Source: Polyangia bacterium (lineage in GTDB: Bacteria; Myxococcota_A; Polyangia; Nannocystales; Nannocystaceae). From it: DNA of 64,000 nt. The DNA is taken from the NCBI GenBank assembly GCA_030430565.1, contig JAUIKS010000015.1, positions 228,495 through 292,494 of the forward strand, written 5' to 3'. Every line of letters begins with the position of its first letter. Within the stretch, counting starts at the first letter, position 1. The notes under the pieces are model-generated. The model did no database searches. It was not told where the DNA came from and worked only from the letters and a program-made list of their open reading frames with translations. This document shows, in pieces, positions 1-8,328 of the stretch. The translations under genes and the position numbers were made by a program.

Positions 1-39
1 GACTCCCTCGACGCCCTGTTCGCGGCGCTCGATCGCTAG
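1..39 (+). CDS. C-terminal tail of a protein cut by the left edge
   Basis: The first 12 codons read DSLDALFAALDR in frame 1 and end in a TAG stop at 37-39. The downstream gene starts on the other strand 12 bases later, so this is plausibly the end of a + strand gene converging on it. Nothing can be said of its function from twelve residues. Confidence 0.45.
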   Translation, partial: DSLDALFAALDR

Positions 40-51
40 CGACCGCGACCG

Positions 52-573
52 CTACTGCTGCTTGGGCGCGACGCGCGACTTGCCCTGCTCGTTCGGCCGC
101 GCGGCGGCGGCTCGCTGCGCCTTGTCCTCGGGCTTCTCGCCGGGCTTGTAGCCGTTGAGCGCCTCGAACCGCCGGTCTCGCGCCTTCTTGCTGAGGTCGA
201 GATGCGGCGTCCCCAGGATCTGCTGCTCCGCCTTGAAGCGGTAGCCGTTGCGCAGCTCGGGCGTCGCGTCGATCGCCGAGCACATCTGATCACGCTCGGC
301 GCCGGCGAGCGGGTTGCCGTCATCGTCGATGAGTCGGCTCTCGAGGAAGGCCTTGACCTCGTCGCAGCGGGACTCGAGGTCACGCTGACACATGTAGTCC
401 GTGAGGATCTCGCACGGCGGCCCCCAGCGGAAGCCGCAGGCCTCGCAGCCGCCGAGCCCGATGACGAACGACAGCGCGAGGGCCACGCGCGCCGCGACGG
501 TGGTCGCTGCGGAGGTGCGCCGCTCGGGCGAACGCGAGCGCGCGATGGCGCGTGCGCGAGTGAACCAGGCCAT
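52..573 (-). CDS. putative lipoprotein, Cys-containing, unknown function
   Basis: This 173-residue protein has an Arg-rich start, a hydrophobic stretch at residues 25-40 and the sequence GLGGCEAC, which could act as a lipobox. Downstream are four more cysteines in a conserved-looking block (PCEIL, YMCQRD, SRCDE, QMCSA) followed by a Lys/Arg-rich C-terminus (residues 130-173). The cysteine spacing suggests a small disulfide-bonded envelope domain. I do not recognise the family. The long basic n-region before the hydrophobic stretch means the true start may be internal, but the only Met is the first. The 134 bases upstream separate it from the divergent cytochrome gene. Confidence 0.6.
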   Translation of the reverse strand: MAWFTRARAIARSRSPERRTSAATTVAARVALALSFVIGLGGCEACGFRWGPPCEILTDYMCQRDLESRCDEVKAFLESRLIDDDGNPLAGAERDQMCSAIDATPELRNGYRFKAEQQILGTPHLDLSKKARDRRFEALNGYKPGEKPEDKAQRAAAARPNEQGKSRVAPKQQ

Positions 574-707
574 GGTCGCGAACGCTAGACCAGGCCTCTT
601 GGACCGGTCAAGCGCGCGTTCGGCCTGACGTTACGGCAGGAGCTCTCGCGCGAGCTGACGCGCGGGCTTTCACCGCGGGGCGCCGGTGCTAGCTTGGTTG
701 CCGAGGG

Positions 708-1916
708 ATGTCGGGGGTTGGTCACGAGTACGCGCGCGCGAGCCTGACGCGGACGAGTCCCGGCGGACCCCGCGGCCGCCTGCTGCTCGCGCTCGCGCTC
801 GTGGGCGCCGGCGCCTGCGACCGAGCGCGCGGGGCGACCGAGCGCGAGCCGCCCGTCGACAAGGCGGTCGCCCACGCCGGCGGCGTCGCGTCCGACGGCT
901 GCGCGACCTGCCACCCCGCGATCGCGCAGGAGTGGCGAGCCTCCAACCACGCGCAGGCCTGGACGGATCCGCTGTTTCAGGCCGAGTACCGCGACACGCC
1001 CGATCCTGCGTGTCGCCACTGCCACGCCCCCACCGCGCCGCGCACCCGCGAGCCGCGGGGCCTCGCGGCCCAAGACGGCGTCGACTGCGCGACCTGCCAC
1101 ATCCGCGACGGCGCGCTCGTACCTGTACAAAAAGCAATCTCCGATGCGGAGCGCGCGAGCTGGGCGCGCGCGATCCTGGACGCGCCGCCCGGCGCCTACT
1201 CAACAGAGCCCGTCGCCGCGCTGCGCTCGGCGGAGTTCTGCGGGACCTGTCACCAGATTCACTTCTTGCCGGTCTCCGATCCGGAGGCGGTCGCCTACGA
1301 CCCGGCCGAGTGGCTCCAGGACACCTACCGCGAGTGGAGCCAGAGCGACGCGGCGCGCTCCGGGGTGAGCTGCCAGGCTTGCCACATGAAGCGCGTGGTC
1401 GCGGCGAACGGCCGCGCGCACACGAACCACCGCTTCCCGGGCATGTACGACGCCGCGCTGGTGCGCCGCGCGGTCTCGGTCGAGCTCACGGCGCGCCGCC
1501 AGGGCGGGCGTATACACGTCGACGCGAGCGTCCGCCCCGGCGCGATCGGCCACGCGTTCCCGACCGGGGACATGTTCCGCGAGGCGGTGCTCACGGTCTG
1601 GACGGTCGAGCCCGAGAGCGCGCGCGCCGAGGCGCGGCTGCGCAGGAGCTTTCAGGTCGTCGCGCGGGAGCGCCACGGCGACCCCGATCACATGGTCTAC
1701 GCGGGGGCCGAGGACACCCGCGTCGCGCCCCCCGCAGCGGACGCGGCCGCGCGAGAGTTCGCGATGATCCTGCGCAGCCCGGCGGCGCGCGAGCTCCAGT
1801 GGTCGCTCGAGCTCCACGCGCGCACGCCCGGGCGCGAGCACCTCGGCGGCTCGACCGTGGTCGCGAGCGGGCGCGTCACGATCACGCCCGACCCGGCGCT
1901 CACCCGTGCTCAGTAG
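708..1916 (+). CDS. pentahaem c-type cytochrome lipoprotein, cytochrome c554-like
   Basis: The protein (402 aa) has an export signal ending in LVGAGAC at Cys37 and five CXXCH haem motifs at residues 65-69, 102-106, 127-131, 178-182 and 222-226. The spacing, with CATCH followed by a nearby His-rich CRHCH and later CGTCHQIH, resembles the cytochrome c554/c552 multihaem family of electron carriers. Residues 240-402 have no haem sites and read as a beta-rich accessory domain. Role inferred: periplasmic or outer-surface electron transfer; substrate unknown. The ATG at 708 follows GAGG too closely for an ideal ribosome site, but no better start gives the full signal sequence. The neighbouring Fe-S/thiol protein on the opposite strand may or may not be related. 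Confidence 0.85.
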   Translation: MSGVGHEYARASLTRTSPGGPRGRLLLALALVGAGACDRARGATEREPPVDKAVAHAGGVASDGCATCHPAIAQEWRASNHAQAWTDPLFQAEYRDTPDPACRHCHAPTAPRTREPRGLAAQDGVDCATCHIRDGALVPVQKAISDAERASWARAILDAPPGAYSTEPVAALRSAEFCGTCHQIHFLPVSDPEAVAYDPAEWLQDTYREWSQSDAARSGVSCQACHMKRVVAANGRAHTNHRFPGMYDAALVRRAVSVELTARRQGGRIHVDASVRPGAIGHAFPTGDMFREAVLTVWTVEPESARAEARLRRSFQVVARERHGDPDHMVYAGAEDTRVAPPAADAAAREFAMILRSPAARELQWSLELHARTPGREHLGGSTVVASGRVTITPDPALTRAQ

Positions 1917-1919
1917 CGC

Positions 1920-2852
1920 TCAGTAGCGCTTCACGCTGGGGTCGACGCGCAGCGACCAAGCGTCGATGCCCCCGACGACGTTGAAGACCTTCGTGAAGCC
2001 CTGGGCCAGGAAGTACTCGGCCGCGCGCTGGCTGCGACCGCCGTGGTGGCAGTGGAACACCAGCGGGGTCGACTTGTCGAGCTGCTGGATGTAGGCCTCG
2101 GCGTTGTCGTCGAGCGCGGTCGCGCCCGGGATCGTCGCGACCTCGCGCTCGCGAGGGGTGCGCACGTCGAACAGCTCGACCTTGTCGGGCCCGTCGAGCT
2201 TGGCCTTGAGCTCCTCGACGCTCATCTGCTGCACGCTCGGCGGCGCGTTGGGGTTGTCGATCTTGAAACCCGCCTGACCGCCGGCTTGGTCGATGAAGTC
2301 GATCGACATCCCCTCGGCTCGCTGCGCGCTGATCGGGTCGAAGGCCAGCGTGATGCCGTCGAGCTCGACGACCACGTCGCGCGCGCCGCGGCGCTCGATC
2401 CCGAGGCCGGTCTGGTACGCCGGGCTGATCTGGACCTTGATCACCTCGTCGCCGGTCGCGTCCTTCATCGCCTCGACGAACATCGCGCGCGCGCGCGCGC
2501 TGACGGTGATCGTCGGCGGCGCGACGGTCTGCTCCTCGACGCCGAGGGTCTTGTGCAGCTCGCCGCTCTCGAACATCTCGCGCACGATGTCGCAGCCACC
2601 CACGAACTCTTGGTTGACGTAGAGCTGCGGGATCGTCGGCCACGACGAGAACACCTTCACGCCCTCGCGCACGGAGTGGTCGGCGAGCACGTTGACGGTC
2701 TCGTAGTTCGGCAGCAGCTGGTCGAGGATGCTGACCACGGTCGCCGAGAACCCGCACTGCGGCTGGTAGCGCGTCCCCTTCATAAACAGGACGACCGGGG
2801 CCGACTTCACGATGTGGGCGAGACGCTGCTGAACGGGATCGGTATTCTCCAT
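1920..2852 (-). CDS. monothiol glutaredoxin (Grx4/CGFS) - A-type-like - rhodanese fusion
   Basis: Three domains lie in one 310-residue protein. Residues 1-105 are a CGFS glutaredoxin (CGFS at 33-36, KGT upstream, WPTIPQLYVNQEFVGGCD downstream), the class that binds and passes on [2Fe-2S] clusters with glutathione. Residues about 110-187 follow the IscA/ErpA A-type fold (GMSIDFID, GFKIDNPNAP), but the three ligand cysteines are absent. Residues about 200-310 are a rhodanese with the active-site loop HCHHGGRS, Cys268. The ATG at 2852 is chosen because GGAG sits six bases upstream; 32 upstream codons in frame are AT-rich promoter sequence. Likely cytosolic, in Fe-S cluster or sulfane-sulfur handling (inference). 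Confidence 0.9.
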   Translation of the reverse strand: MENTDPVQQRLAHIVKSAPVVLFMKGTRYQPQCGFSATVVSILDQLLPNYETVNVLADHSVREGVKVFSSWPTIPQLYVNQEFVGGCDIVREMFESGELHKTLGVEEQTVAPPTITVSARARAMFVEAMKDATGDEVIKVQISPAYQTGLGIERRGARDVVVELDGITLAFDPISAQRAEGMSIDFIDQAGGQAGFKIDNPNAPPSVQQMSVEELKAKLDGPDKVELFDVRTPREREVATIPGATALDDNAEAYIQQLDKSTPLVFHCHHGGRSQRAAEYFLAQGFTKVFNVVGGIDAWSLRVDPSVKRY

Positions 2853-3117
2853 GGAGCTCTCCGCAGTGTTGTCGCGCGCAGTGTACGAGACACGCCCAGA
2901 AAACTTAACCCGACGTGAGATTTTATCGGGATCCAGGGGCGTTTTCACACGCCCTCTCGGCGACGGCCCAAGCGCGTCTCAACGTCTCGCGGATCGATCG
3001 AGAGAGGCGACGCGTCGCGAGCTGCAGCCGTGGTGGCGACGCAACCCCCCGTACCCCGCGAACGCGCTGATTTCCGATGAATTGCGACCCCGGGGTCGGT
3101 CGACTATCGTCGCCAGC

Positions 3118-3747
3118 ATGGATCATCCTCCGAGCACGTCCCGCGCGCGCCGGCGTTGGCTGGGCACGCTGGCGCTCGCGCTGACCGCCAGCGCGGGGTG
3201 CACCGACGCCTACTACGACTACGGCTCGGCGTGGACGTACGACCTCGTCGCGCTCGAGCTGCCGTCCGCGAGCACGCCGGATTACAGCCAGTACACGACC
3301 TTCGCGTTCAATCGCGCGGATCTCGGCAGCGGTGACGGCGGCCCGTTCACGCGGCCCTTCATCAAGGCCGCGCGCGAGGAGCTGTCGGAGAGCCTCGAGC
3401 TGCTCGGCTACATCGAGGTCTCGGTCGAGGAGAGCCCGGATCTGGTCGTCAACTTCTACGACCAGATCGAGGAGCGATACGCCTACATCGGCGGATCCAA
3501 CTACTATTGCTGGTACTCTTGGTACTGGTACTACCCCTGCACCTACTACACCGAGCATCGCTACAAGGTCGGCACCGTGGTCGTCGATATCGTCGACGCG
3601 GGCGCGGAGGACAGCGTGTGGCGGATGGTCGGTGAGGGCGTCATCACCGACGACCAGCGCCAGCTCGACAACCGCGTGCGCGCGGCCATCGACTACGCCA
3701 TCGACAACTCGCCCGAGAGCTTCCTCGCGGGTCCGGAGGGGACATAA
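3118..3747 (+). CDS. DUF4136-type lipoprotein, first of a tandem pair
   Basis: The 209-residue protein has the lipobox LTASAGC near residue 28, then the DUF4136 pattern: a short strand ending in YTTFAFN, a helix with IKAAREELSESLELLGY, the strand LVVNFYDQ, and a C-terminal VWRMVGEGVI with amphipathic helix NRVRAAIDYAI. A Tyr/Trp-rich stretch (about residues 120-145) replaces the usual Gly-rich loop. DUF4136 proteins are envelope lipoproteins of unknown function. The ATG at 3118 gives a clean signal peptide. It shares a one-base overlap (TAATG) with the next gene, a paralogue, so the two are translationally coupled. Confidence 0.85.
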   Translation: MDHPPSTSRARRRWLGTLALALTASAGCTDAYYDYGSAWTYDLVALELPSASTPDYSQYTTFAFNRADLGSGDGGPFTRPFIKAAREELSESLELLGYIEVSVEESPDLVVNFYDQIEERYAYIGGSNYYCWYSWYWYYPCTYYTEHRYKVGTVVVDIVDAGAEDSVWRMVGEGVITDDQRQLDNRVRAAIDYAIDNSPESFLAGPEGT

Positions 3748-4352
3748 TGCGCGCTCGTCGTTCACCCGCACGCGCCCGCGGGGCGCTCGCGGCCGGTCTG
3801 CTCGCCGTGAGCCTCGCCGCCGGCTGCTACAACAACTACTACATCTACGGGGACCCCAGCGATCGTCTTGAGGTGCAGGTCCACGTCCCCTCGCCGACGC
3901 CCGACTACCTGTCCTACCAGACATTTTCGTTCAACGAGCCCGACATCGAGATCCCGGTCGAGATGCAGGCCTACGAGGACGCGATCCGCGGCGAGCTGAT
4001 GGAGAACATGGAGCACCGGGGCTTCGTCTACGACTCGGCGGCGCCCGAGCTCGTGTTCAACCTCTACGCCAACATCGACCCGAGCTCGCCCGAATTCAGC
4101 GGCTACTACTGCGACGCGACCTACGCGGAGTACTACCCCTGCGCGTACTACGGCGACATCTCCTACGGCTACGGGACGCTGGTGCTAGGCCTCGTCGAGA
4201 CCGGCCAGCCCGAGGAGGACGTGTGGACCGCGGTGATCGAGGGGGTCTTCTTCGAAGGCGAGAGCGAAGAGACGATCGTCCGCCGGATCCGCAACAACAT
4301 CGACGTCGCCTTCGACCTCTCGCCCGGCGGCATCCGCGAGGGCCACCCGTAG
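3747..4352 (+). CDS. DUF4136-type lipoprotein, second of a tandem pair
   Basis: This 201-residue paralogue of the preceding gene has lipobox LAAGC (Cys27), then YQTFSFNEPD, ELMENMEHRGFVY, ELVFNLYANID, a Tyr-rich loop, and VWTAVIEGVFF followed by the helix IVRRIRNNIDVAFDL. Its start codon overlaps the stop of the upstream gene by one base, so the two are co-translated and may form a hetero-oligomer (inference). The codons for DYLSYQTF fall on one of the dispersed 20-bp palindromes. A hairpin terminator lies 40 bases after the stop. Confidence 0.85.
   Translation: MRARRSPARARGALAAGLLAVSLAAGCYNNYYIYGDPSDRLEVQVHVPSPTPDYLSYQTFSFNEPDIEIPVEMQAYEDAIRGELMENMEHRGFVYDSAAPELVFNLYANIDPSSPEFSGYYCDATYAEYYPCAYYGDISYGYGTLVLGLVETGQPEEDVWTAVIEGVFFEGESEETIVRRIRNNIDVAFDLSPGGIREGHP
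3907..3926. repeat. dispersed 20-bp palindrome, copy 1
   Basis: 14 of 18 positions match ACATGTCTTNNAAGACATGT. It lies inside the second DUF4136 gene. Confidence 0.75.
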
Positions 4353-4392
4353 CGGGGATCCCCGCGCGGCAGCCCGTGAAATCCCGTGAAAA

Positions 4393-4420
4393 CCCGTTCG
4401 CCGGCGGCGAGCGGGCTTTA
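4393..4420 (+). terminator. hairpin terminator after the DUF4136 pair
   Basis: A 10-bp stem (4393-4402 with 4406-4415, one G-T pair) closes a three-base loop and is followed by CTTTA. It lies 40 bases past the DUF4136 stop and just before the VWA gene. Two CCCGTGAAA direct repeats precede it. The T-run is short, so it may be weak. Confidence 0.55.
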
Positions 4421-4476
4421 TCTGTCGTCAGGCGCAGATGTAGCGACGCGTGCGCAATTTCGATACGTGTAGACGC

Positions 4477-5808
4477 ATGCGCTGTCAGGCACTCGTCGCT
4501 CCCCCCACGCTCGTCGCCACGCTGCTCTGCCTCGCGCTCGCGCCCGCCTGCGGCGACGACTCGCGCGAGACCACCGACAGCCTGACCAGCGTCAGCATCA
4601 CCGGCGGCGGGCTGACGAACTCTGGCGTGACCGCCGGGAACACCAGCGGGATCACCTCGAGCCCTGGCTCCGACAGCGGCGCGGCGACCGGCAGCACCAC
4701 CAACACCAGCGCCTCGACCACGGACAACGCGAGCAGCGTGAGCGACTCGAGCGACTCGAGCAACTCGAGCCCAAGCACGACGAACCCCGGCACCGGCCCT
4801 GAGTGCGAGGACGACAGCGACTGCCCCGGCGGACAGCAGTGCGCGTGGCTCGAGAACGTCTGCATCGACGCCGACGCCTGTCTCTCGGACCAGGACTGCG
4901 AGCCGGGCACGGTCTGCGAGGACGGCGCGTGCGTGATCGGGGGCGACTGCGGCGCCCAGGGCTTCGAGCTCGAGGCCGTGCCGCCGAACCTGATGATCGT
5001 GCTCGACCGCTCCGGCAGCATGGACGGCGACGTCCAGGGCAGCAACAAGAACCGCTGGGAGGTCGCCAAGGACGCGATCAAGCAGGTCACGCAGACCTAC
5101 GACGCCGACATCCGCTTCGGCCTCGTGACCTTCTCGGGCTGCGACTTCTTCAACGAGTGCTCGCCGGGCGAGATCATCCACCCGCCCCAGCCCAACAACG
5201 CCGGCGCGATCAACAGCTTCCTCGACCCGAAGGGCTTTCTGTACCTCTGCAACACCGGCAACCCCGAGACCAGCACCGGCAACACGCTGCTCGAGCTGGT
5301 CGGCTACCCGCTGCTGCAGGACCCGTCGCGCTCCAACGCGGTGCTGCTGCTCACCGACGGCAACGAGAATTCAGAGTGCAAGGACAACACCGACGGGACG
5401 ATGGCGGCGGCCGCCCTGCACGCGCAGGAGCAGCCGGTCAAGACCTTCGCGGTCGGCTTCTCCGACGGGATCATCGGCAGCCTCGCCGACATCGCCACGG
5501 CCGGCGGGACCGGCCAGCCGTACAACGCGACGAACCCGCAGGAGCTCGAGGCGGCGATGCAGCAGATCGCGCAGACGGTCGCCTCCTGCGACTTCATCCT
5601 CAACGACACGCCCCCCGACGAGGACAAGGTCTACGTGTTCTTCGACGACATGGAGCCCGGGATCCCGAACGACGCCGACAACGGCTGGACCTACGACCCC
5701 GACACCAACACGCTGAAGTTCCACGGCGAGGCCTGCGACGCGATCAAGAACGGCGAGGTCGCCGACATCGACGTGGTCTACGGCTGCAACCTGCCGATCC
5801 CCGGCTAA
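4477..5808 (+). CDS. VWA-domain lipoprotein with Cys-rich module
   Basis: The 443-residue protein begins with a signal peptide ending APAC (Cys25), followed by a Ser/Thr/Asn-rich linker to about residue 110, then a Cys-rich module (CEDDSDCPGGQQC, CLSDQDCEPGTVC) and a von Willebrand A domain starting near residue 171. The MIDAS metal site is visible as LDRSGSM with a later LLTDGNEN strand. Such proteins bind ligands or other proteins at the cell surface through a divalent metal. A GTG nine codons upstream is also open, but the ATG at 4477 gives the standard lipoprotein signal. Ligand unknown. Confidence 0.88.
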   Translation: MRCQALVAPPTLVATLLCLALAPACGDDSRETTDSLTSVSITGGGLTNSGVTAGNTSGITSSPGSDSGAATGSTTNTSASTTDNASSVSDSSDSSNSSPSTTNPGTGPECEDDSDCPGGQQCAWLENVCIDADACLSDQDCEPGTVCEDGACVIGGDCGAQGFELEAVPPNLMIVLDRSGSMDGDVQGSNKNRWEVAKDAIKQVTQTYDADIRFGLVTFSGCDFFNECSPGEIIHPPQPNNAGAINSFLDPKGFLYLCNTGNPETSTGNTLLELVGYPLLQDPSRSNAVLLLTDGNENSECKDNTDGTMAAAALHAQEQPVKTFAVGFSDGIIGSLADIATAGGTGQPYNATNPQELEAAMQQIAQTVASCDFILNDTPPDEDKVYVFFDDMEPGIPNDADNGWTYDPDTNTLKFHGEACDAIKNGEVADIDVVYGCNLPIPG

Positions 5809-5838
5809 CGCTGCTAGAGTGCGGCGAGCAGGAGAACC

Positions 5839-6228
5839 GTGTCGACATCCGAGGCCACCACCAACGGCATCCGCGTTCACGTCACCGCGCGCTACTCTTC
5901 GGAGCACTCCTCCCCCCGCGAGAAGCACTGGTTCTACGTCTACACGGTCGAGATCTCGAACGTCGGCGACGAGACCGCGCAGCTGCTCAGCCGTCACTGG
6001 ATCATCACGGACGCGACCGGCCACGTCGAAGAGGTTAAAGGGCCAGGTGTCGTCGGCGCGCAGCCCGTGCTCGCGCCCGGCGAGTCGTTTCAGTACACCT
6101 CGGCGTGCCCGCTGCCGACCCCCTTCGGGACCATGCGCGGCACCTACCACATGGTCCGCGAGGACGGCGGCTCGTTCGAGGCCGAGGTCGCGCCGTTCCG
6201 CCTCAGCACGCCCTACGCGGTGAACTAG
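5839..6228 (+). CDS. apaG: ApaG protein
   Basis: The 129-residue protein matches ApaG from end to end: a short N-terminus, the beta sandwich with HWFYVYTVEISN, LLSRHWIITDATGHVEEVKGPGVVG, PVLAPGESFQYTSACPLPTPFGTMRGTY, and the final strands FRLSTP. ApaG is a small fibronectin-III-like cytosolic protein; in enterobacteria it is linked to Co/Mg resistance, but the biochemical role is unsettled. It starts with GTG at 5839, supported by AGGAG five bases upstream. It is a stand-alone gene here, not beside ksgA or apaH as in enterobacteria. Confidence 0.95.
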   Translation: MSTSEATTNGIRVHVTARYSSEHSSPREKHWFYVYTVEISNVGDETAQLLSRHWIITDATGHVEEVKGPGVVGAQPVLAPGESFQYTSACPLPTPFGTMRGTYHMVREDGGSFEAEVAPFRLSTPYAVN

Positions 6229-6249
6229 CGCTCGCCCGCGCGCGGTACC

Positions 6250-8328
6250 ATGACGGCGATGGGGCGCCGCGCCGCGACTCTCCCGCTGCTGCTCACCGAC
6301 CTGCTCGTGAGCGCCCTCGGGGTGTGGGCGTTCAGCGGGTGGCTGTGCGTCTACGGGCACCTGTCGTTTACGACATGTCTTTGGATCTCGCCGCTGAGCC
6401 TGGGCGTCGGCGCCGCCTGGGCCGCGCACCTGCAGCGGAGGCGGCTGCGCGCGGCGCCTGAGCGGCCTGACGCGGCCGAGGCGCGCGCCGAGCTCGGCCC
6501 CGCCGACTCGCGGACCTGGCGGCTGCTCTCCGCGCTCTCCTTCGTCGTCTTCGGCGCGGGCGTCTACGCCTCTTGGAGCACGGAGTCGACGCTGTGGTGG
6601 GCGCTCGGGGCGATCGTCCACGTCGGGGTCGTGTGCGCGCGCGTTGGCGGCCGCGAGCGCCACGGCCCGATCGATGTCTCGGCGCGACCGATCGACCTGA
6701 TCGCGCTCGCGCTCACGGCCGCCGCCGGCGCGATCACGGCGCTGTGGGTCGTGATCCCCAACATCGACGACGCCTACTACCTCAACGCCGTGCTCTTCAC
6801 GCTCGAGCAGCCCGAGCTGCCGCTGCTCGCCTACGACGGCATGCACGGCGAGCCCGGGGTGCCGATCCAGCAGCTGATCCACCGCCCGCAGCTCTTCGAA
6901 GCGCTGGTCTCGCTGGTCACCTTCGCCCTGGGGATCGATCCGCGCGCGTGCTTCTACCTGGTGGTGCCGGCGCTGTTCGCCGCGGCCGCGAGCCTCGGTC
7001 ACTGGCTGGTCCTACGAACATGGCTTGGGAGACACGCGTGGATCGCCCTGCCCGTCGTGCTCTTGACGCTCGCGGCCTGGGGCGGCGGCTTCCGCTCCTA
7101 CGGGCAGTTCGGCTACGTGCGGATGTTCCACGGCAAGGGCGTGCTGATCACCTTCGCGGTCCCGGTCGTGCTTTACTACGGGTTCCAGTACGCCCGCGCC
7201 CCCTCGTGGCGCGCCCTCGTGAGCTTCTCGCTGGCGCAGTGCTTCTCGGCGATGCTGAGCTCGACGGGCCTGATCGTGACCCCGGTCGCGGCCGCGGTCG
7301 CGGTCCTGGGCGCCGCGCCGTGGACGCGGTCGAGCCTCAAGTACATCGCCCTGGGCGCCCTGGCCTCGGCGCCGGTGATCGCGATCGGGGTGCTCGTCAA
7401 GCTCGAGCTCGCGAGCGGCGGCGCGCTGCTCAACGAGGGCGTCTCGCGCACGCTCTGGGTCCCGCTGGGCGGCGTGAACAAGGGCGCCGCCGGGCTGCTG
7501 CTCGCGTTCTCCCTGCCGCTCGCGCTCACGCTGCTGCGGGCGCCGCAGCGCTGGTGGGTCAGCAAGCTCGTCGCGGTCACGCTGCTGCTGGTCTTCAACC
7601 CGTGGACCGGGGCGCTGCTCGGCAGCGCGAGCGCGCGGCTGATCTCGTGGCGGATGTTCTTCGCCGTCCCGCTGCCGCTGATGGTCGCCGCGACGGTCGT
7701 CTGCGGCGGTGAGCTCCTGTACGGCGCCGTGCGGAGCGGCCGCGACCGCTGGCCGAGGATGGCGCTCGGACTCGTGATCACGATCTCGCTCATGCTGTTT
7801 TTACGCGTCGGCCACTGGACCCACCAGCGCAACGATGGGCGCTTCGACTTCGCCGCGTACAAGCTCCCGCTCACGGCGATGGAGGTCTCCGCGGCGATCC
7901 TCGAGCACGTCGAGCCCGGCTCCGTGCTGCTCGCGTCGCGCTCGGTCACGACCTGGATGACGACCTACCCGAACCGCCCGCAGATCGTGTGGGTCCGCCC
8001 GGCGTACAACAAGAACCTCGAGCGCTACTGGGGCGCGGAGGAGTCGTGGGCGCGCGAGCGGCTGATGCGGATGACGCTGGGGGGCTACTCGACCGCGGCC
8101 GCGCTCGATCCGGTGGCGCGACAGCTCGACGAGCGCTGCGTCGACCTCGTGGTGATCAAGGGCAAGCGCAACAACACGCCGCTGGTGCGCAGACGCCTGG
8201 TCGCCCGCAAGTTCCGCCTGGTCGAGCGCGTGCGCGGCTACTTCGTCTACAAGCGGCTCGTCCGGCCGCCGCGCTGCCGGTACCTCCCCCGCTACCCGCG
8301 GGGTGTTCACCGCTTCCCGGGCGCGTAG
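6250..8328 (+). CDS. large polytopic membrane protein, GT-C-like (DUF6077 type)
   Basis: The 692-residue protein has roughly a dozen hydrophobic segments between residues 10 and 520 and a soluble C-terminal part from about 540. An early periplasmic motif IDDAYYLNA, just after a membrane segment, has the acidic pair typical of GT-C glycosyltransferases that use lipid-linked sugars; the later loop EPGVPIQQLIHRPQLFE fits the same idea. I therefore call it GT-C-like, possibly the DUF6077 group; donor and acceptor are unknown. It overlaps the opposite-strand sulfotransferase by 22 bases at the 3' ends. Two of the dispersed palindromes (6359, 7018) lie inside it. Confidence 0.75.
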   Translation: MTAMGRRAATLPLLLTDLLVSALGVWAFSGWLCVYGHLSFTTCLWISPLSLGVGAAWAAHLQRRRLRAAPERPDAAEARAELGPADSRTWRLLSALSFVVFGAGVYASWSTESTLWWALGAIVHVGVVCARVGGRERHGPIDVSARPIDLIALALTAAAGAITALWVVIPNIDDAYYLNAVLFTLEQPELPLLAYDGMHGEPGVPIQQLIHRPQLFEALVSLVTFALGIDPRACFYLVVPALFAAAASLGHWLVLRTWLGRHAWIALPVVLLTLAAWGGGFRSYGQFGYVRMFHGKGVLITFAVPVVLYYGFQYARAPSWRALVSFSLAQCFSAMLSSTGLIVTPVAAAVAVLGAAPWTRSSLKYIALGALASAPVIAIGVLVKLELASGGALLNEGVSRTLWVPLGGVNKGAAGLLLAFSLPLALTLLRAPQRWWVSKLVAVTLLLVFNPWTGALLGSASARLISWRMFFAVPLPLMVAATVVCGGELLYGAVRSGRDRWPRMALGLVITISLMLFLRVGHWTHQRNDGRFDFAAYKLPLTAMEVSAAILEHVEPGSVLLASRSVTTWMTTYPNRPQIVWVRPAYNKNLERYWGAEESWARERLMRMTLGGYSTAAALDPVARQLDERCVDLVVIKGKRNNTPLVRRRLVARKFRLVERVRGYFVYKRLVRPPRCRYLPRYPRGVHRFPGA
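6359..6378. repeat. dispersed 20-bp palindrome, copy 2
   Basis: 15 of 18 match; the site ACCTGTCGTTTACGACATGT is nearly a perfect dyad. Inside the first GT-C-like gene. Confidence 0.85.
7018..7037. repeat. dispersed 20-bp palindrome, copy 3
   Basis: 14 of 18 match. Inside the same gene, 640 bases further on. Confidence 0.7.

Noticed and set aside
4096..5181. Long minus-strand frame of 361 codons opposite the VWA gene
   Set aside because: It lies antisense to a gene with a clear signal peptide and VWA domain, has Arg/Ala-rich composition typical of GC-rich shadow frames, and no motif.
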